Assembly: GCA_947184155.2 (NCBI GenBank)
Contig: CAMXCT020002757.1
Location: 120,001-184,000 of the forward strand
DNA: 64,000 bases
Direction of reading: 5' to 3'
Source of the DNA: Cladocopium goreaui
Lineage: Eukaryota > Sar > Dinophyceae > Suessiales > Symbiodiniaceae
Under the pieces are notes generated by a model, which had not been told where the DNA came from, made no database searches, and worked only from the letters and a program-made list of their open reading frames with translations. Positions 36,256-51,200 of the stretch are shown here, piece after piece; the first letter of the stretch is position 1, and every line of letters begins with the position of its first letter. The position numbers and the translations under genes were made by a program.

Positions 36256-39200
36256 GTCCCAACAACATTGGATTTAAGGGAAAATCTACAGGAAAACCCT
36301 ATATTTCATGGTAAAAACCAGTTTCCTGTAGATTCCACCAACCAATCCATTGCGAACAGCATTGGGAATATCATGGCCAGGTGTCACGACACCCGAGGGA
36401 GGTTGTTGGGAGAGCTGAATGGTTGGATCATCTCCGCCCTGCTGGAAGAAGTGGTAAATTGTTGATACCAATGTGTTATGGATTGATTTATTGGATTACT
36501 GTATATATATATACAATTAGCACTTCCCCAAGTTACAAGTAGAGCCCGGGCAAGCCGGGGCGGAACTTTCGAGGAAAGACGCTTATGAAAAGGGCGAGCC
36601 TAGAACGAAGCCAGACCTGGTTGCCAAAGCCGTTGCCGGCTTCAACTTTCTTAATTCGCATTGCCAAGTTGCCAGGAAAATCATCCAAACATGTCCAAAT
36701 TGGTCCGAATTCTCAGTTGATTTCTTTCCCACGATGTTTCGCATGTTTCCACGATTTTCCCATGATTTTCCAATCATTTCCCACCATTTTCCCATGAGTT
36801 TCCCATATCCAGGGGTGTCGGTGCGCACGAACGTCTTCCACTTCAACGCCGTGCTCGCAGCGGGGCTGCCCTGGGGCACGGCTCTGGCGCTGATGATGGA
36901 GATGCTTCTGGAGCAGGTGGGATGGTTGGGAAATGATGGGAAACTCATGGGAAAATATGATGAAATCACAGGAAAATGAACGAATTCCATGTTTTTTTGT
37001 CGAGACATATGTAGAAGAGTTGGATTCATAGTTGGATTTCGCAATGAAAAATGGTGACTTAAGCAACAAACATGGTGGAATAATGGGGATAGTCTGGAGC
37101 GTCTAACAACCATGCTGGCGGATTTATCCGTCCATAATCAAACATGGCCGGGAAATCCACGAACTAGTGGAAATCTCAATGGGAAAGTGGTCGAAGTAAT
37201 AGGATATTTTCCAGCAAACCATGCATGATTACCGGAGGGTAACAAATGAAAACAGGTCTTTGATGTGACATGAATGGGGATGTGATGGGATTTCACTGTG
37301 CCAACTATACTAGAAAATCGGATGATATGCGCCATATTGGAGGATGATCATCAATCCATGAATACACAAATAATATGCCCATGTTCAGGGTGAACTCCCG
37401 AGGATCGTAAGTGGGTTAGTTCACCTCAGTGATAAGGGGAGCTCACCTGGGGATTTGGTCCAATGGTCCAATTTTGGTTCCAACTCTTGGGGTACCCAAT
37501 TTGGAGCCATATACGTATGTGAAATGGATGTAACTTTTTTTTTTGATGTGCTCGCTGGTAGTTAATGTATGTTCATTCACAAAAGAACAATGGTTAGTTT
37601 GCTGGGTTGCAACATATTTTTTGAGTGAAGCAAAGCTGATCTGAAGACTTTGGACACCTCCAGAAGATTCTTTTTTTGAGACCCTGAAGGTGCCTCCAGA
37701 TGTCATCACTGTCAACAGCGTCATCAGCTGTGGTGCTCACTGGACAGTCGCGTTGGAGACTTGGCTTCGAGGCCCTATGCCTAGGTCATCCTAGGTCAAT
37801 AGTGGGGGGTTCCTCTTTCTGCAGGAATGCAATAAGTTTGGGCATGCGGAATCTTGAGGATACCCTCATTAAGAATAGATATTTTCATAAATTATGTATA
37901 AAATTGTATAAATATGTCTCGCTGAGTGCTACATGATATTCCATCGTAATGCCAAGCTGGATGATATGATCAACACATTTGCTGCTGGATTTTTTCGGGG
38001 TTATCCAAAACAGAGATAGTTCATCTCAGCAGAACGGTGCACGGTGCCTAGTACCCAGACATTTGACAGTTTGCTGTGGAAAATCACCATTTCAAGAATG
38101 GTAAATCATCGAAGTGAATGGGCCATGGCTTCCACTTCCCAAATTGTTACTGTAGATTTTTCCGGACGGTTATTATCATCAACCAACCATGTGAGTTATC
38201 AATATTTGTCAATTATATCCCATATGTTCCACGGTAATACATAACTTCGGGGTTTAGCTGCCATTCCTCAAATCTATCAGGACATGCTGTCCACCATGTC
38301 TGTCAAAATGGGCATCCAAGCGGATGTGGTGACCTATGGCTCGGTCATTAGCAGCTGCGAACGAGGTGAAGTTGCCAGGGTTTGGCTGGGACCCAGTGGG
38401 ACCCAGTGGAATTTTGAATTGGAGAGATCATCTATGATAATGGCATAAAATTATATAAAATGCATAACATGGGATACTGTATAATGATACATTTTCATGA
38501 CTATCACCAGCTTGATATGATGTTTGGTGAATGGGATAAAATTGGGGTGGTTGGGCAGCTCGTTGGAGCGTTTCTTAGACCCAGCTAAAAGCATAACTTC
38601 ATTGGTGAAGTGCCGAACTGCGAACCTTAGGATGACATAGGTCTGCCGAAAAATAGGGTACCCCCTAAAAAACATGGTTTCTAATATTTTTTCCCATCAA
38701 ATGGCAATTACCGTAATTCGGGATAAATCCCTTATTAATTGACTATATCAAGTTGGTTAGTCATATCCCATCAAATATCCTACTGTTGGCTGTTCACCTC
38801 CCATTTTTTTTGTGCAAGGGTTCCAAGGTTAGCTCTTCAAGTTTGACGTAGGTGAAGCCTGGCGGATGGCCCTGCAAACTTTGGCTTTGATGCAGGGCGA
38901 GGGGGTAAAGCCGAATGTGATCAGCTACAACAGAGACTTGCCGGAGTTGGGTTCATTGAGCTGGAGCTGGAGGATTTATCAAAAAACATGGGTCCAAACA
39001 TGTTCGACCAGGGGCCATGGCCACATCTTTGGTTTCTTTATACCTTCCCCAGTGACAGGAGGACCGGTGGGCAGGGCTTTTTGGGGGCATACCTCAGAAA
39101 CCTCAACTTTGGTATGATGAATATTCTGACCCCCAACACCCCGAAACAACGGTTGATTGCTGAGATGTTTATCATTGGTTTTACCAAAGATGCTGCTTTA

Positions 39201-42200
39201 CTTCAGCTACATTTTCTCGGGAACTTTGAAGGCATGAAACTGTCGCATTTCAGGCACCATCAATGCTGTGGCAGATGCGTCTCAATGGCTAAAAGCTTTG
39301 GAACTTTTTGCAGCTCGGCAGCTCGGGATTTGGGTTGGGGGATGCATGGGGATGCATCAAAAAATGAGTTCAGGCTTTGTTCCTCGTCAACTCAAAGACT
39401 CGTTCAGCAAATTAAAGGCTTCACCAAGCCTTTTTTTTCTGTAGTGAACTGTAGTGCTCTTATGGGTCGCTGAATCACAGTAGAGATCAGCCCCTGACAT
39501 CTTTGTCCATCCATTTGCATCCATTTGCGTTGATTGGGATTGACGTGGCGGCTTGGGAAATAGGCTGAATTCATCTTAGTGATGCCGTGTTGACCTCTGC
39601 AAATTTAAGCTTGACCTCTACATAGCACCAGTCCGCCCCCAAATGGGCTTTACAATATTCGGTAATATATAGGCTGTATATAGGCATACACAAGAGTACA
39701 TTGGGTATTATAGCCTGAATATAAGGTATGAAGTGTTAGGTGTATAGGTACGATATGGGCAATAACAAGGTTGCACTCCGCATGCAATGGGTAATATATT
39801 AGGTACATTGAAATATTCGGTTATATATGTTATATATGTGGTATATAATAGTGTTAAGGTCTTAATTCATGTAAATGTGGGTGGGAGAGGATGCGGGGTA
39901 CCAAACCAAACAGCGTTATCGTTATTGCTGGTTATATTTCCATCAAATATCAAAGAGCATTTGCACCATTGTATTCCCACAGAAATCGGCTGGTTTTAGA
40001 TATCCCGCAACTCTTGGATCGTTTTCCCGATAAACATTGCGGGTAAATCCCCAATTTGCGGACACACACACACACAAAATAATGCATACAAATCATAGTG
40101 TTCCTTACATATCTACATATATCCCATTATATCCCCATAAAATCCCCCATTAGATACCCAATGAAATCCCCTTGCAATTCCCCTTTGAATCAGTCTCCCG
40201 CGCTTTCCTGCATCTGTTCGCAGTCAAAAAACCGAGGAGGAGATGGGCAGCACCTGCCGCCGCGACGTGATCAGCTTCAGCGCATTGATGGCTGCTGAGG
40301 GCGGCTGGTGCTTGGCCGTGCAGCTGCTCGAGTAGCATGGTTGGAGAGGTCGGCGTTACAGCTGGGTCTTGAGAAAGTTGGATGTTGCCCGCCCAAAGGC
40401 AGAATTTCTGGTATTTTTTGGATGGTAGTTTGATGATGTTTTCCCATCATTTAATCATTGAGAGGTTTCCATTCCAATGGTTTCCAACTCTTCGATCGAT
40501 GACTTGACCAAAGGACCTAAAGATTTTCATAGGTTGCATCGTGACGGCTGGGAGGATGAACTTTGTTGGGCCTTTGACAGTGCCAATTGGGGTACTCAGG
40601 GTACTTTTCAGGATTTTACCATAGGTTACTTAGGCGCATCGGTTGTCTAAGTTGCTTTCAGCATCTTTCAGCACTCAAGCAAGTTGGGGGTATTGGGGGT
40701 ACCTATGTCAATGTTTGGACAACCCATGCCTTTCAAAATCCTTATGGTTGACGGAGGACTAGCCATTTCACCTGGCTTGCTGCTCAGCTTGTCCCGAGGC
40801 AAATGGCGAGCAACTCCATGCAGATGTAGCTCGGAGTTGCAAAAAAACCTGGTGATCCCTACACTTTTGGTCAGTATATTTCTCCCAGCGCTGTGTACAT
40901 AAGAGTAGTTACATAATAGTTTGATTTAGGTCGTGCACACGAGTTTTCCTCCTAAGCAAGGGTGAGAGAAGGCATAGGTGTCGTGCAGCAATGACACATT
41001 CCTTCAAGCTGAAACCTCGATCCAAACTGTGGTTTTTCGGTTTGTAGAAGCTTAAGAAACCCATCCAAACATCCGCCACATGGTCAATCCCAGGAATTCG
41101 GTGGTCTTCAACCGGGGTATCAGCGCCTGCGGCCGCTGGGGTCGCTGGGAGACAGCATTGGAGCTACTGAGCTGGGCGCAGGATCATCTGTCAATTTGGT
41201 GGAGTTTGGGTCAAAATGGTGGTAAAGCAACCCCCAGTTTTTGCAAACTTTGATGATACTTAAGTAATTGGGGTAAATTATCATACTTGAGTAAAATCCA
41301 ATCACAAAACAGGAGTGGCACATTGATGACTTTACGGCAGTTTTGTGGGGTCACAGTATTATACTCCAAAATTGATGGTTGATAGCAAAATAGGATCACC
41401 AAAATCCCTGGTCCCCTCAGTCTGTAAAATCTTGACTGATAACCAAACAGTGACAGCTAGCCAATCTGCTCATATTTCATTGCCATTTGCAATGGGAAAA
41501 ACTGGAGGTGTCAAACCATGAGGTGGAATGGGGCACCTCATTTTCAGACAAACCCATTTTGGTACCCATTTGGTAGATTGGTTGTAATCACTGTGTTTTG
41601 TACACCTTCCAACTGCAATCGTCATCGGCTTTGGCTGATACAACCGATGTGTATGTTCTTCAGAGCAGAAGAACTGCCACTTCTTCCCTATGGGGTGAAA
41701 CTTCGGTCGGCCAACTTGGGGGTGCAGTTCCAGTCATATACAACCATAGACCATAGTCACCATAGTTATAGGGGGCCATATCCCCAACTTCTGGGGGTGA
41801 GAATCCCATGGTTATAAGTTATAACCATGAAAGTCGCCAACCAGGAGCAGAGATGTGCTGATCTGGTGGGCTACAGCAGCGCTATTGCCGCCTGTGCCAT
41901 AGGCCGTTGCTTGGCTTCCAATATTTGGGAAGGTGGTGGGTGAGTGGTTAGGGGCCTACATTGGTTGGTTGTATGGTAGCCTTCAAAAATATAGAACAAC
42001 TTAAATTTACCATTATTTTAGCGGGGTTTTGCTAATTTTCATTTTTTTTGGGGGTATGTTCAGCACCAATCTTTTTTGGGCGCTGCAGATTTAGCTTTCC
42101 GAGGATCCTGGACTTCTGCCCTGGCATTGCTGGAAGCTCCTTTGTTTGGCAATGGAGATGGCGCGCGTAGCACTCAAAGTTGGCTAGTTATGAAGCAAGA

Positions 42201-45200
42201 GCAAAGTCTAAAAGTCCCGGGGTCATAAAATTCAATCCTCACCCGATTGACAAGTGAGAATCAAACCATGCCCTAGTCTCTTCTCATTCCCCGAACAGTG
42301 TGTCCACATGTGTCCACACTGAGGGGTTCTTACGGTAAGGGTAAAAGGCCGGGGGGTTAGATCAGGGTGCTCCATCTGGGCCCCGGCTTTTTCACTGCAA
42401 ATTCTCGCATAAAAGTTCCCTTGCGACATGTCAATGTGCATTTCGATTGCACAGGCTCGCACAAGATGGGCGCCGCGGTTTTGTCCCGTGCAACTCTCTC
42501 GTGACTTTGCACGTGTTCGATCGCTCTCGTTGTGGTGATGTGCGGTGCGAATTTTGATCTCGCTCGCGCAGCCCTCTCGTCAGAGCAGTCAGATCGCCCT
42601 CGTTGTGGTGCGGTGCGAATTTTGATATCGCTTGCACAGCCCTCTCGTGACTTTTGGCGTGTCAGATCGCCCTCGTTGTGGTGCGGTGCGAATTTTGATA
42701 TCGCTTGCACAGCCCTCTCGTGACTTTTGGCGTGTCAGATCCCTCTCGTTGTGGCGCGGTGCGAGTTTTGACATCGCTTGCGCAGCCCTCTCATGACTTT
42801 TGGTGTGTCAGAGCAGTCAGATCGCCCTTGTTGTGGTTTTGTGCGAATTTTGATATCGTTTGCGCAGCCCTCTCGTGACTTTTGGCGTGTCAGATCGCTC
42901 TCGTTGTGGCGCGGTGCGAATTTTGATATCGCCCGGGCCCTTGTATGATTAAATCTTGTACAGGTCCTTATCAGAAGATCTTGTGAAGACCCTGCTGACA
43001 TTCTCGAAGAGGGTTGGATGATCTTCCGCAGGTCCTTAAGAGAAGATCTTGCGGAGATCGTGATGAAGTCCTTCCTACAAGGTCCTTGCATGATCCCGTG
43101 CAGGTCCTTAATAGAAGATCTTGTGGAGATCCTGGTGAGATCTCTTGGAAGGTTCTTGTATCAAGATCTTGTAACATCTTGTAACATTCCCTCCAGCAGC
43201 AGCGTTTTTTTTTTTTTAAATGAAGATCTTGTGAGATTCTCCTAGGGGTCCTGGCATGAAGTTCTTGGTCAGGCTTTTACAATTCCTTGTGAGAAGATCT
43301 TGTAGAGATATGTAGAGATCCTGATGAAATCCTCTGAGAGGTCCTTGCAGTGCATGATCTTGTAAAGGTCCTTGTGAGAAGATGGTGAAATCCCGAAAGA
43401 GGTCCTTGCATGATCTTGCACAGGTTTTTATGAGAAGATCTTGTGGAGATCTTGTTGAATTCCTCCTCAAGAGGCCCTTGCATTATCTTGCAGATGTCTG
43501 CATCGGTGCTTGTATGTGAGTTTGGGCTACCCATAGGAAGTTCTTGTATAAAGATCTTCTAAGGTCCTCTATATAGAAGGTCCTTTTTTGGTGATCTTTT
43601 GATATTCCCTTAGATGTCCTGGTATGAGGTCCTGATGAGTAGACATGCTGTTCCATAGCTAGTCTTGCTTGTACCTGGTACATTGACTTCCTACCCCCAA
43701 ACGGTGGGTTCCGCCACCATCCCTGATCCCAATCGATGGTTTTTCATGGGCTGACACAGGCCCACCATGTTGCGGGTGGCACGCGGTCAAATTGAATGTC
43801 TATTGAAATCATGCGTCTACTGAATTGAATTCCCAGGTTTATTGCATGTGCTTCCAGGTATCTGACGATTGGGTCAAAGGTACATTAGGCTGTGGTTCCT
43901 GACAACCGAAGTCCAACTCCAATCCCATTCTTGTTGCTGGAAATCCGTCAAAATCCAGATTTTGAACGTTGAAATCTGTCAAGGTTATCCAAAATTCACC
44001 AACCTGTCCTTTTTGATGCTTCACATCATGCCATGTAAAAAAAACGACCTCACCGTTTACACAGGCCATGACTTTGGCGGACTTGCAGCCCAACGAGATC
44101 ACACTCAACGCGGTGCCCATCCCACCAGAAAATGCTGAAATTCACCAAGAAAAACTGCGGATAATATGGGTGATCAATGGTTATTAGTGGGTATAACTAT
44201 GGGTATAGCTGCATAGTTACAATTGATGATTTACCTTAGGGTAAACGTTCACATAGATGTAGAAAACCGATCGTTTTCCATTCGGAACGTGATACAAATT
44301 TAAATTACCTTGAAAAAATAGTTCAAGGAGAGAATCAAACCAGCAACGATGGCAATTGACCATGAAACGTCATGAAATTCGCCAACATCTATGACTTTGA
44401 ATGGATGAGTTACTTGTTGGGAAAACCATGAAACTGTTTTTTTTTCCCCGTGACATTAGCGTTATTATACGGGGGTTCCTGCCATCCCATTCTGGGTATC
44501 GGGATTTAAACAACATCATTTGGGGTATTGCCTTGAAAAAATTAGAGTTGGATAAGTTTTTCCAGTCACCTTGACTGGTGACTGGGGTTTATGATAGATA
44601 TGGTTTGGGATATGTTGAGGGAATGTGGTGCACCCAAGAACGCACCGCTTTCTTAGTATTGCATACAATATCTGCGATGTGTTCAAATTGGTCAGTTTCT
44701 TTATTGGTTTTACCACATTAAGGGTATATCCAACTTAGTGAGTGAATGTCTTTCAAATCCGAGCATCGTTTATGATTTTTTTAATCACGCACTTGCCGTA
44801 GATTGTCTCGTTTTGAACATACACAGGGATCTTGACAGTTTAAGGAGGCGCACCGCAGGCATACAATGCAAGATGCAAGACGCAAGGGCACACAGTGATT
44901 CGGAACTAGCTGATTAGATGGATCTGTTTTTCCCCCATCTTTTTATACATTTATATTTACTGTAAACATCCTTTAACTGTTTTACTGTAGTTCACCCTTA
45001 ACATCAACTATTGGATTAAAAAAACCCTGACGCTCTTACCTTTTGCCTCTCGCGCAGGTGATCAGTGCATTGGAACCCTTTGGTCTGTGGACTTTGGCCC
45101 TCCAGATCTTAACCAACATGCCGAAACAGGCCAGCGGCGGGGTCCATGGCAGTTTTAGGCGAAGCAGCATGGCTTTGTCTGTTCACAGTTTGGGGATGCA

Positions 45201-48200
45201 GCGTTGCATGGCGAGTTCAATGTGGAAAACGCAGATCACGGCCCTATTTTGGCCATCTCAATTGAGTGGTTTGTCCGTTTTGGTGATATTTCACGGGAAA
45301 ATGATAATAAACCGCTGGACTTTGGTGCGCAGCCTTTTTGTTGGTGAAACCCTAATCTCAATAGTCTTGCTCTGATGACAGATGGATGAGGGAAAAGGTG
45401 AGATGAACATTGCTCCAGCCATGACCCACAATCCACCAAGAAAGCGGTGGTGGCGTCGACATTTTTCAGGTGCCTATAATTTGAAGGTGTGTCAACTCTG
45501 TGCAAGGCTTATGTTTGAGGGAATCTCCCTTCAAAAAATCTGGCCCTTGGCCGTCGAAAGATGACATGTGTGGTTCCCGGAACAAGGCATTGTTGAAGCT
45601 CTAGCCGTTTCCACTTGTCCCGGGCTAGTGGTGTGAGTGATTTTATATAGATCCCAATATGTACCCATGTTATCCCATCATTGAACACTTTTGAAAGCCA
45701 CTGGCCCCTCCGATAGATACTCCAACCTGGCAAATCACCGTTAAGAGGCAAACCATCTACAGATGGATACAAATGGAGTGGTTTTCCGTTGCCACATTGA
45801 AGTGCAGAAGGGTGATGATAAGAAAACCACATATATCGTCATAGAAACTAGAACAGTATCAGTATACATGTGTATATATATACACAACATATTATCGATA
45901 CATACATATGTATATATATATATACATATGGATACATATAATATATGTATATATATATATATACATACCATATACAGAATGCGCGGGCGCACACACACAC
46001 ACACTCTGTCTCTCTCTCTCTCTATATACATACACACATATATATATATATGTCTGGTACCAACCTTTGACCATCTTGTACTGTAATTCACTGTGTTTTC
46101 ACTACTGTTTTGGCGCTTGGGGAAGAGACACTCTAAATTGACACGTGCTTAAATGGGTTGAGTAAAGGAAAGGGAGTACCATATGCACACCAAATGTGCA
46201 TGCATGTAGTGCAAGCATACCTAACCTGGGGCACATCCAACTGAGACAGAAAAGCTGATTTTGTAGTTATTTGTACCGGCACATGCGGGTACAACCTTGG
46301 AACTAAGAACCAAGAGCCAAGATTGCAGCGAAGAGTTTGGGGGAAATCTTGATCCTTGGTTCTTGGTTGCCAGACTGTACGGGTATATATCGATACTTGT
46401 CAAATCCAAATTCTGTGGTGGTCTCTCCTATTCAGTCCTTTTCCCTAACTTGGCTTAAATAGTACGCTCCCACTGCAGCAGTTTGCCTCTACCTCACTAC
46501 CTCATTACAAGTCACTCTGGCTTTTAATCTTTCGCTGCAGTCATTTCCTGTGGCTGGATTTGCAATGACTCAGCTGATCATCTCCTTGACCACGAAATCC
46601 TCCGCATCCTCACTGAAAATATCCCTTCTGGAAACAAGGCTGAAAAGTAGGTACCGGTGGGGGGTGGCTACGTATACATATATATATACACATGTATATT
46701 TACACACCGTATATATGTATATTATGTACATATATAGTTATCATGGCATGTGACTTAGTTGAAGCTCCAAACACCACCTTTCACGTTCCATCACTGTCCA
46801 TCACACGCTGCAGACAGTGGCAAGTTTCGGCAGCGCCATCAGTGCTTGTGACAAGGTGTGGGCTCCATCCCCGACAACAACAATCGGGGACTTGACCAAC
46901 TGATTCATGGGTTGTATCAATACTAGCTAGCGGAAGATTTAATCAAGATATTCAATGGGGACATATACTAACCATCATCTAAACTATATATCTAATCTAT
47001 CTATCTAAACCTATCTATCTAAACTATCTATCTTATCCTACCCTACTCTACCCTACCCTATCCTATCCTATCTACTTATCTATCCATCTATCTATCCATC
47101 CATCTACTAACCACCACAAAATACAAGGTATCCAAGATTGGGCACGATGCCACGAACATTCTCATATTGCTTCCCATTCCCAAACATGCGATGACTAGCA
47201 AGAATACCACCAAACACCACCAACTCCCATGTTTTTGCTCAACACATACTCAACCTGGTTTCCATTCCCAGGTGAAGTCTGTGAATTTTGGGCGCATGGC
47301 TTGTGGTTTTATAGCCACACATGGGAGAAAACTCGATATGAGAAAACACACACATACACACATACATACATTTAATGTATAAAGATGTATAAAGTCCCTA
47401 AATGTCTCTACAGAATCTACAGTAAGAAGCGCATCCTTCATGGCTTTTGGAGCCCTCGGAGTCCTCGGAGCCCTCGGAGCCCTCGGAGCCCTCGGAGCCT
47501 CGAGGCTGGTGAGTGGGAAGTGGCCCTGCAGCTGCTGATGAAGATGCTGCAGGCGCACGAGAACTGGCAGATTTCTATATTTATACATTACATAATATAT
47601 ATATATAATATATGTATATGTATATGTATATCTATATCTCCTTCTGTCTCTCGATCTATGTAATTACTGTAATTGTAATGGAATGGAATGAATGTAATAT
47701 ATGTATGTATATATATATATATGACACACACACACACATGTAGGTATGTATGTGGATGGTGGCAGATGTATGGATTCCTCCCGCAATCACCTGCAGTTGA
47801 GGTCAGGGTCGAAGCCAACGTGATCACCTTCAATAGCAGCATCAGCGCGTGCGCGCAAGGTGGGAATGTGTCTATTTAAGTCTATTTTTTGATGAAGATA
47901 CCGTGGGATAGTCATGGGATATATAATATAAGCAGAAACAACTTGAGATGATATTTGGGTGTGTCCGAACATGGGGATTTGCCCAAATGGAGTTGTGACA
48001 CCTACCATTCTATGGGAATATCATCCGGATACAATGGGATACATATGGATACATATATAGATATACTGTAGCCGAACCCAGTACATGGAAATCTTAATGC
48101 TCATTGGATTTTAGGGGCATCCAATTTTTGGGACCATCGATTCCTGAACGAATCCCATCGATTCACCGAGTTACAGTATATCCAACCAGGGGTAACAATC

Positions 48201-51200
48201 CGGGCTTGACATTGGTGCATTCATAAAATGAAAACATGGCATTGGCCAAGTGAAAACTCGATACCCCCAGGATTCCACCACAATATTCCCGGATCGATTT
48301 GGCAAAGGCAGCCAGTGGAGAGTGTCTCTGGCCATCTTGTCCCTCATGTGTGCCGTTGGTGTTTTGCCCGATACTGCTGCTGGGACGAGAGAAATGCTCG
48401 AAATTTGAAAGGGATGGAAGCTGCAAAGCTGAATTTTGGAACGTGATCAAAGTCATGGCATCGTTTTTTCTCGTCACGTGGAAATCCTTTCATGAGTCTA
48501 TCACATTCTCGATATCTATTTGATTATTTGGGTGTTTGACCCATGAGTCGTTATATCACAACATAGAACAACATAGATCTGCATGATTCTCACAGGTCAC
48601 TATCTACAGATATCACCTACAATATTATATCCATAGATGGACATCTGGAACGATCTCAATATCTGCTCCTTTGGGAGTTTCTGAAGGAGGACCTGTTTAG
48701 ATGACGTTCCATTTGGATATTTCCCATTGCTAGCTCTGCTTTGTAGAGTGTAGATTGGATTCCATACATTACCTGATTAAATGCCGATTGGTAGAATCCA
48801 TCCTAGGAATCTCTATGAAAAAGGTGGAAGATCCTCAGGTGAGTGTGAACAGTGCAATCAGTGCCTGTGCTCAATCGGGGTCCTTGCAAATCGCAGTCGC
48901 TTGGGCTGAAAAGGCTGAACTGTGACTGATTTTATCGCTCAAAGTGCGACAACTCTTCCTACAAGAGCCAGAACCATCCCAGTGATTTAGAGCCAACGGG
49001 CCATCCCCGAAACATCCCGAAACAAAGATTGATGTATCCGAAGACGGGATGCCCAGAACAGCTACTAAATTCTGCTGGTCCAAAATTTTCTGAGAGGGTT
49101 ACATACTTATGTGGTGGTTTCAAAGAGTTTCTTATTGCTGATCAGAATTTTGATTTCACTTCAAGCGCAGCATCGGAAAATGGGGGCAAACCCCAAATTG
49201 GCTTCGGTCCTCTAGGTCCTCAAGGTGACACCACTCCACCACTCTGGTTCCCAGATTTGGTTCAAGTGAATCTCCAAGAAACGCCCAAGAGTGGACAGAA
49301 AAGATCAACAAAACATATGACGCTTTCAGTTTTTTTGGATCGCTTTGCGACCCATGAATTGCGGGATCGTCATGACGTCGTCATCCGGGCATTTTCATAA
49401 TAGAATCATGGCCCGGGCCCCCGGGATGTTTTGGGCTTCCCAAGTTGGGGGATGACTTCAACATCGCACAGGTAAAGCTTCTAACGTGCATGTCACAGCT
49501 CCTGGGCTTTTTTACCGGATGATACGGGATGGATGTGTCTGAAATTGAGGTATATCATTCTTATATATATAATATATATATACATAATATATAATATATA
49601 TAATATATATAATATATATAATATATATAATATATATAATATATATAATATATATAATGTATGTAGTATATATACTATATATTATATATAATATAATATA
49701 TATATATATATTATACAATATAATATATATATATATATTATATAATACAATATATATAATATATTATATATATAATATAATATATATATAATATATATAT
49801 ATATACACACTATGTACTAAATATAATATATATAATATATATAATGTATATAATCTATTAATATATCTAATATAAAAAATATAATATAATATATTTACAT
49901 ATTATATTATATTATATATATAATATATATAATATATAATATAATTATCTAATATAATATAATATATATATTATGATTTATATAATAAATAACATTTAAT
50001 ATATAATATATAATATATAATATATATAATATATATAATATATAATATTTAATATATAATATATAATATATAATATTTAATATATAATATATAATTTATA
50101 TAATATATATAATATAATATATATATATATATAATATATTTAATATTATATATATAATATATATATATATATCATTTAATATATATATATAATATTTATA
50201 ATATATGTAATATATATATATATACAATATATAATATATATAATATATGTAAAATATGTAATATATATAGAATATATATAATATATAATATATATAAAAT
50301 ATTTAATATATAAAATAAATATAATATATATCAAGCATAATATATATAATACATATAATATTTATAATATATAAAATATATATAATATATAATATATACA
50401 ATACATATCATAAATAATATATATAATATATATTATATTATATATATAAATACATATAATATATCTAATATATAATATATACAATATGTATTTTATATTA
50501 TATATTATAGATAATATATATATATAATACAATATAAAATAATACAATACAATATAATATAATATTTAATAAAAATATAATATTTAATAAAAATATAATA
50601 TATACAATATATATTATATAATATATATTATATATTATAATATATATATTGTATATATTGTATTATATATTAAATATATAATATATATTATATATTATAC
50701 ATTATTTATTATATTATATATTATATATAATATAATATATATACTATTATACATATATAATATTATATTGAATCTAACATAATATAATATAAGATAATAT
50801 AATATAATATACTATAATATAATATAATATAATATATATATATAGTGCATTATATAGAGAATATAATATATTACATATATATTATATTATATATTATATT
50901 ATTTATAATATAGTAATATATATATATAATAATTTAAAATATATAATATATAATATATAATATATAATATTTAATATTTAATATGAATAATAATATATAA
51001 TTTTATACAGTATATAATTATATATTTTATATAGTATTTAATATTTAATATTTGATATATGGCATAGAATATTTGATTTATCCAATATAATATATAGTAA
51101 ACATGATTTAATATATAATATATAATAATATATATAGTATATAGTATAATGTATAATATATAATATATAATATATATAATATAATATATAATATAATATA

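Noticed and set aside
41903..41932. Longer version of the PPR exon at 41845 ending before GTGGTG
   Set aside because: Keeps phase but adds ten residues between I-A-A-C and W, which breaks the repeat spacing; the GC donor at 41903 fits better.
46536..46648. Open frame [15 protein letters not shown] after a CTGCAG acceptor
   Set aside because: PPR-like at its start (ISCG), but the neighbouring exons 45058-45141 and 46814-46855 already join with correct spacing; no place for it in the model.
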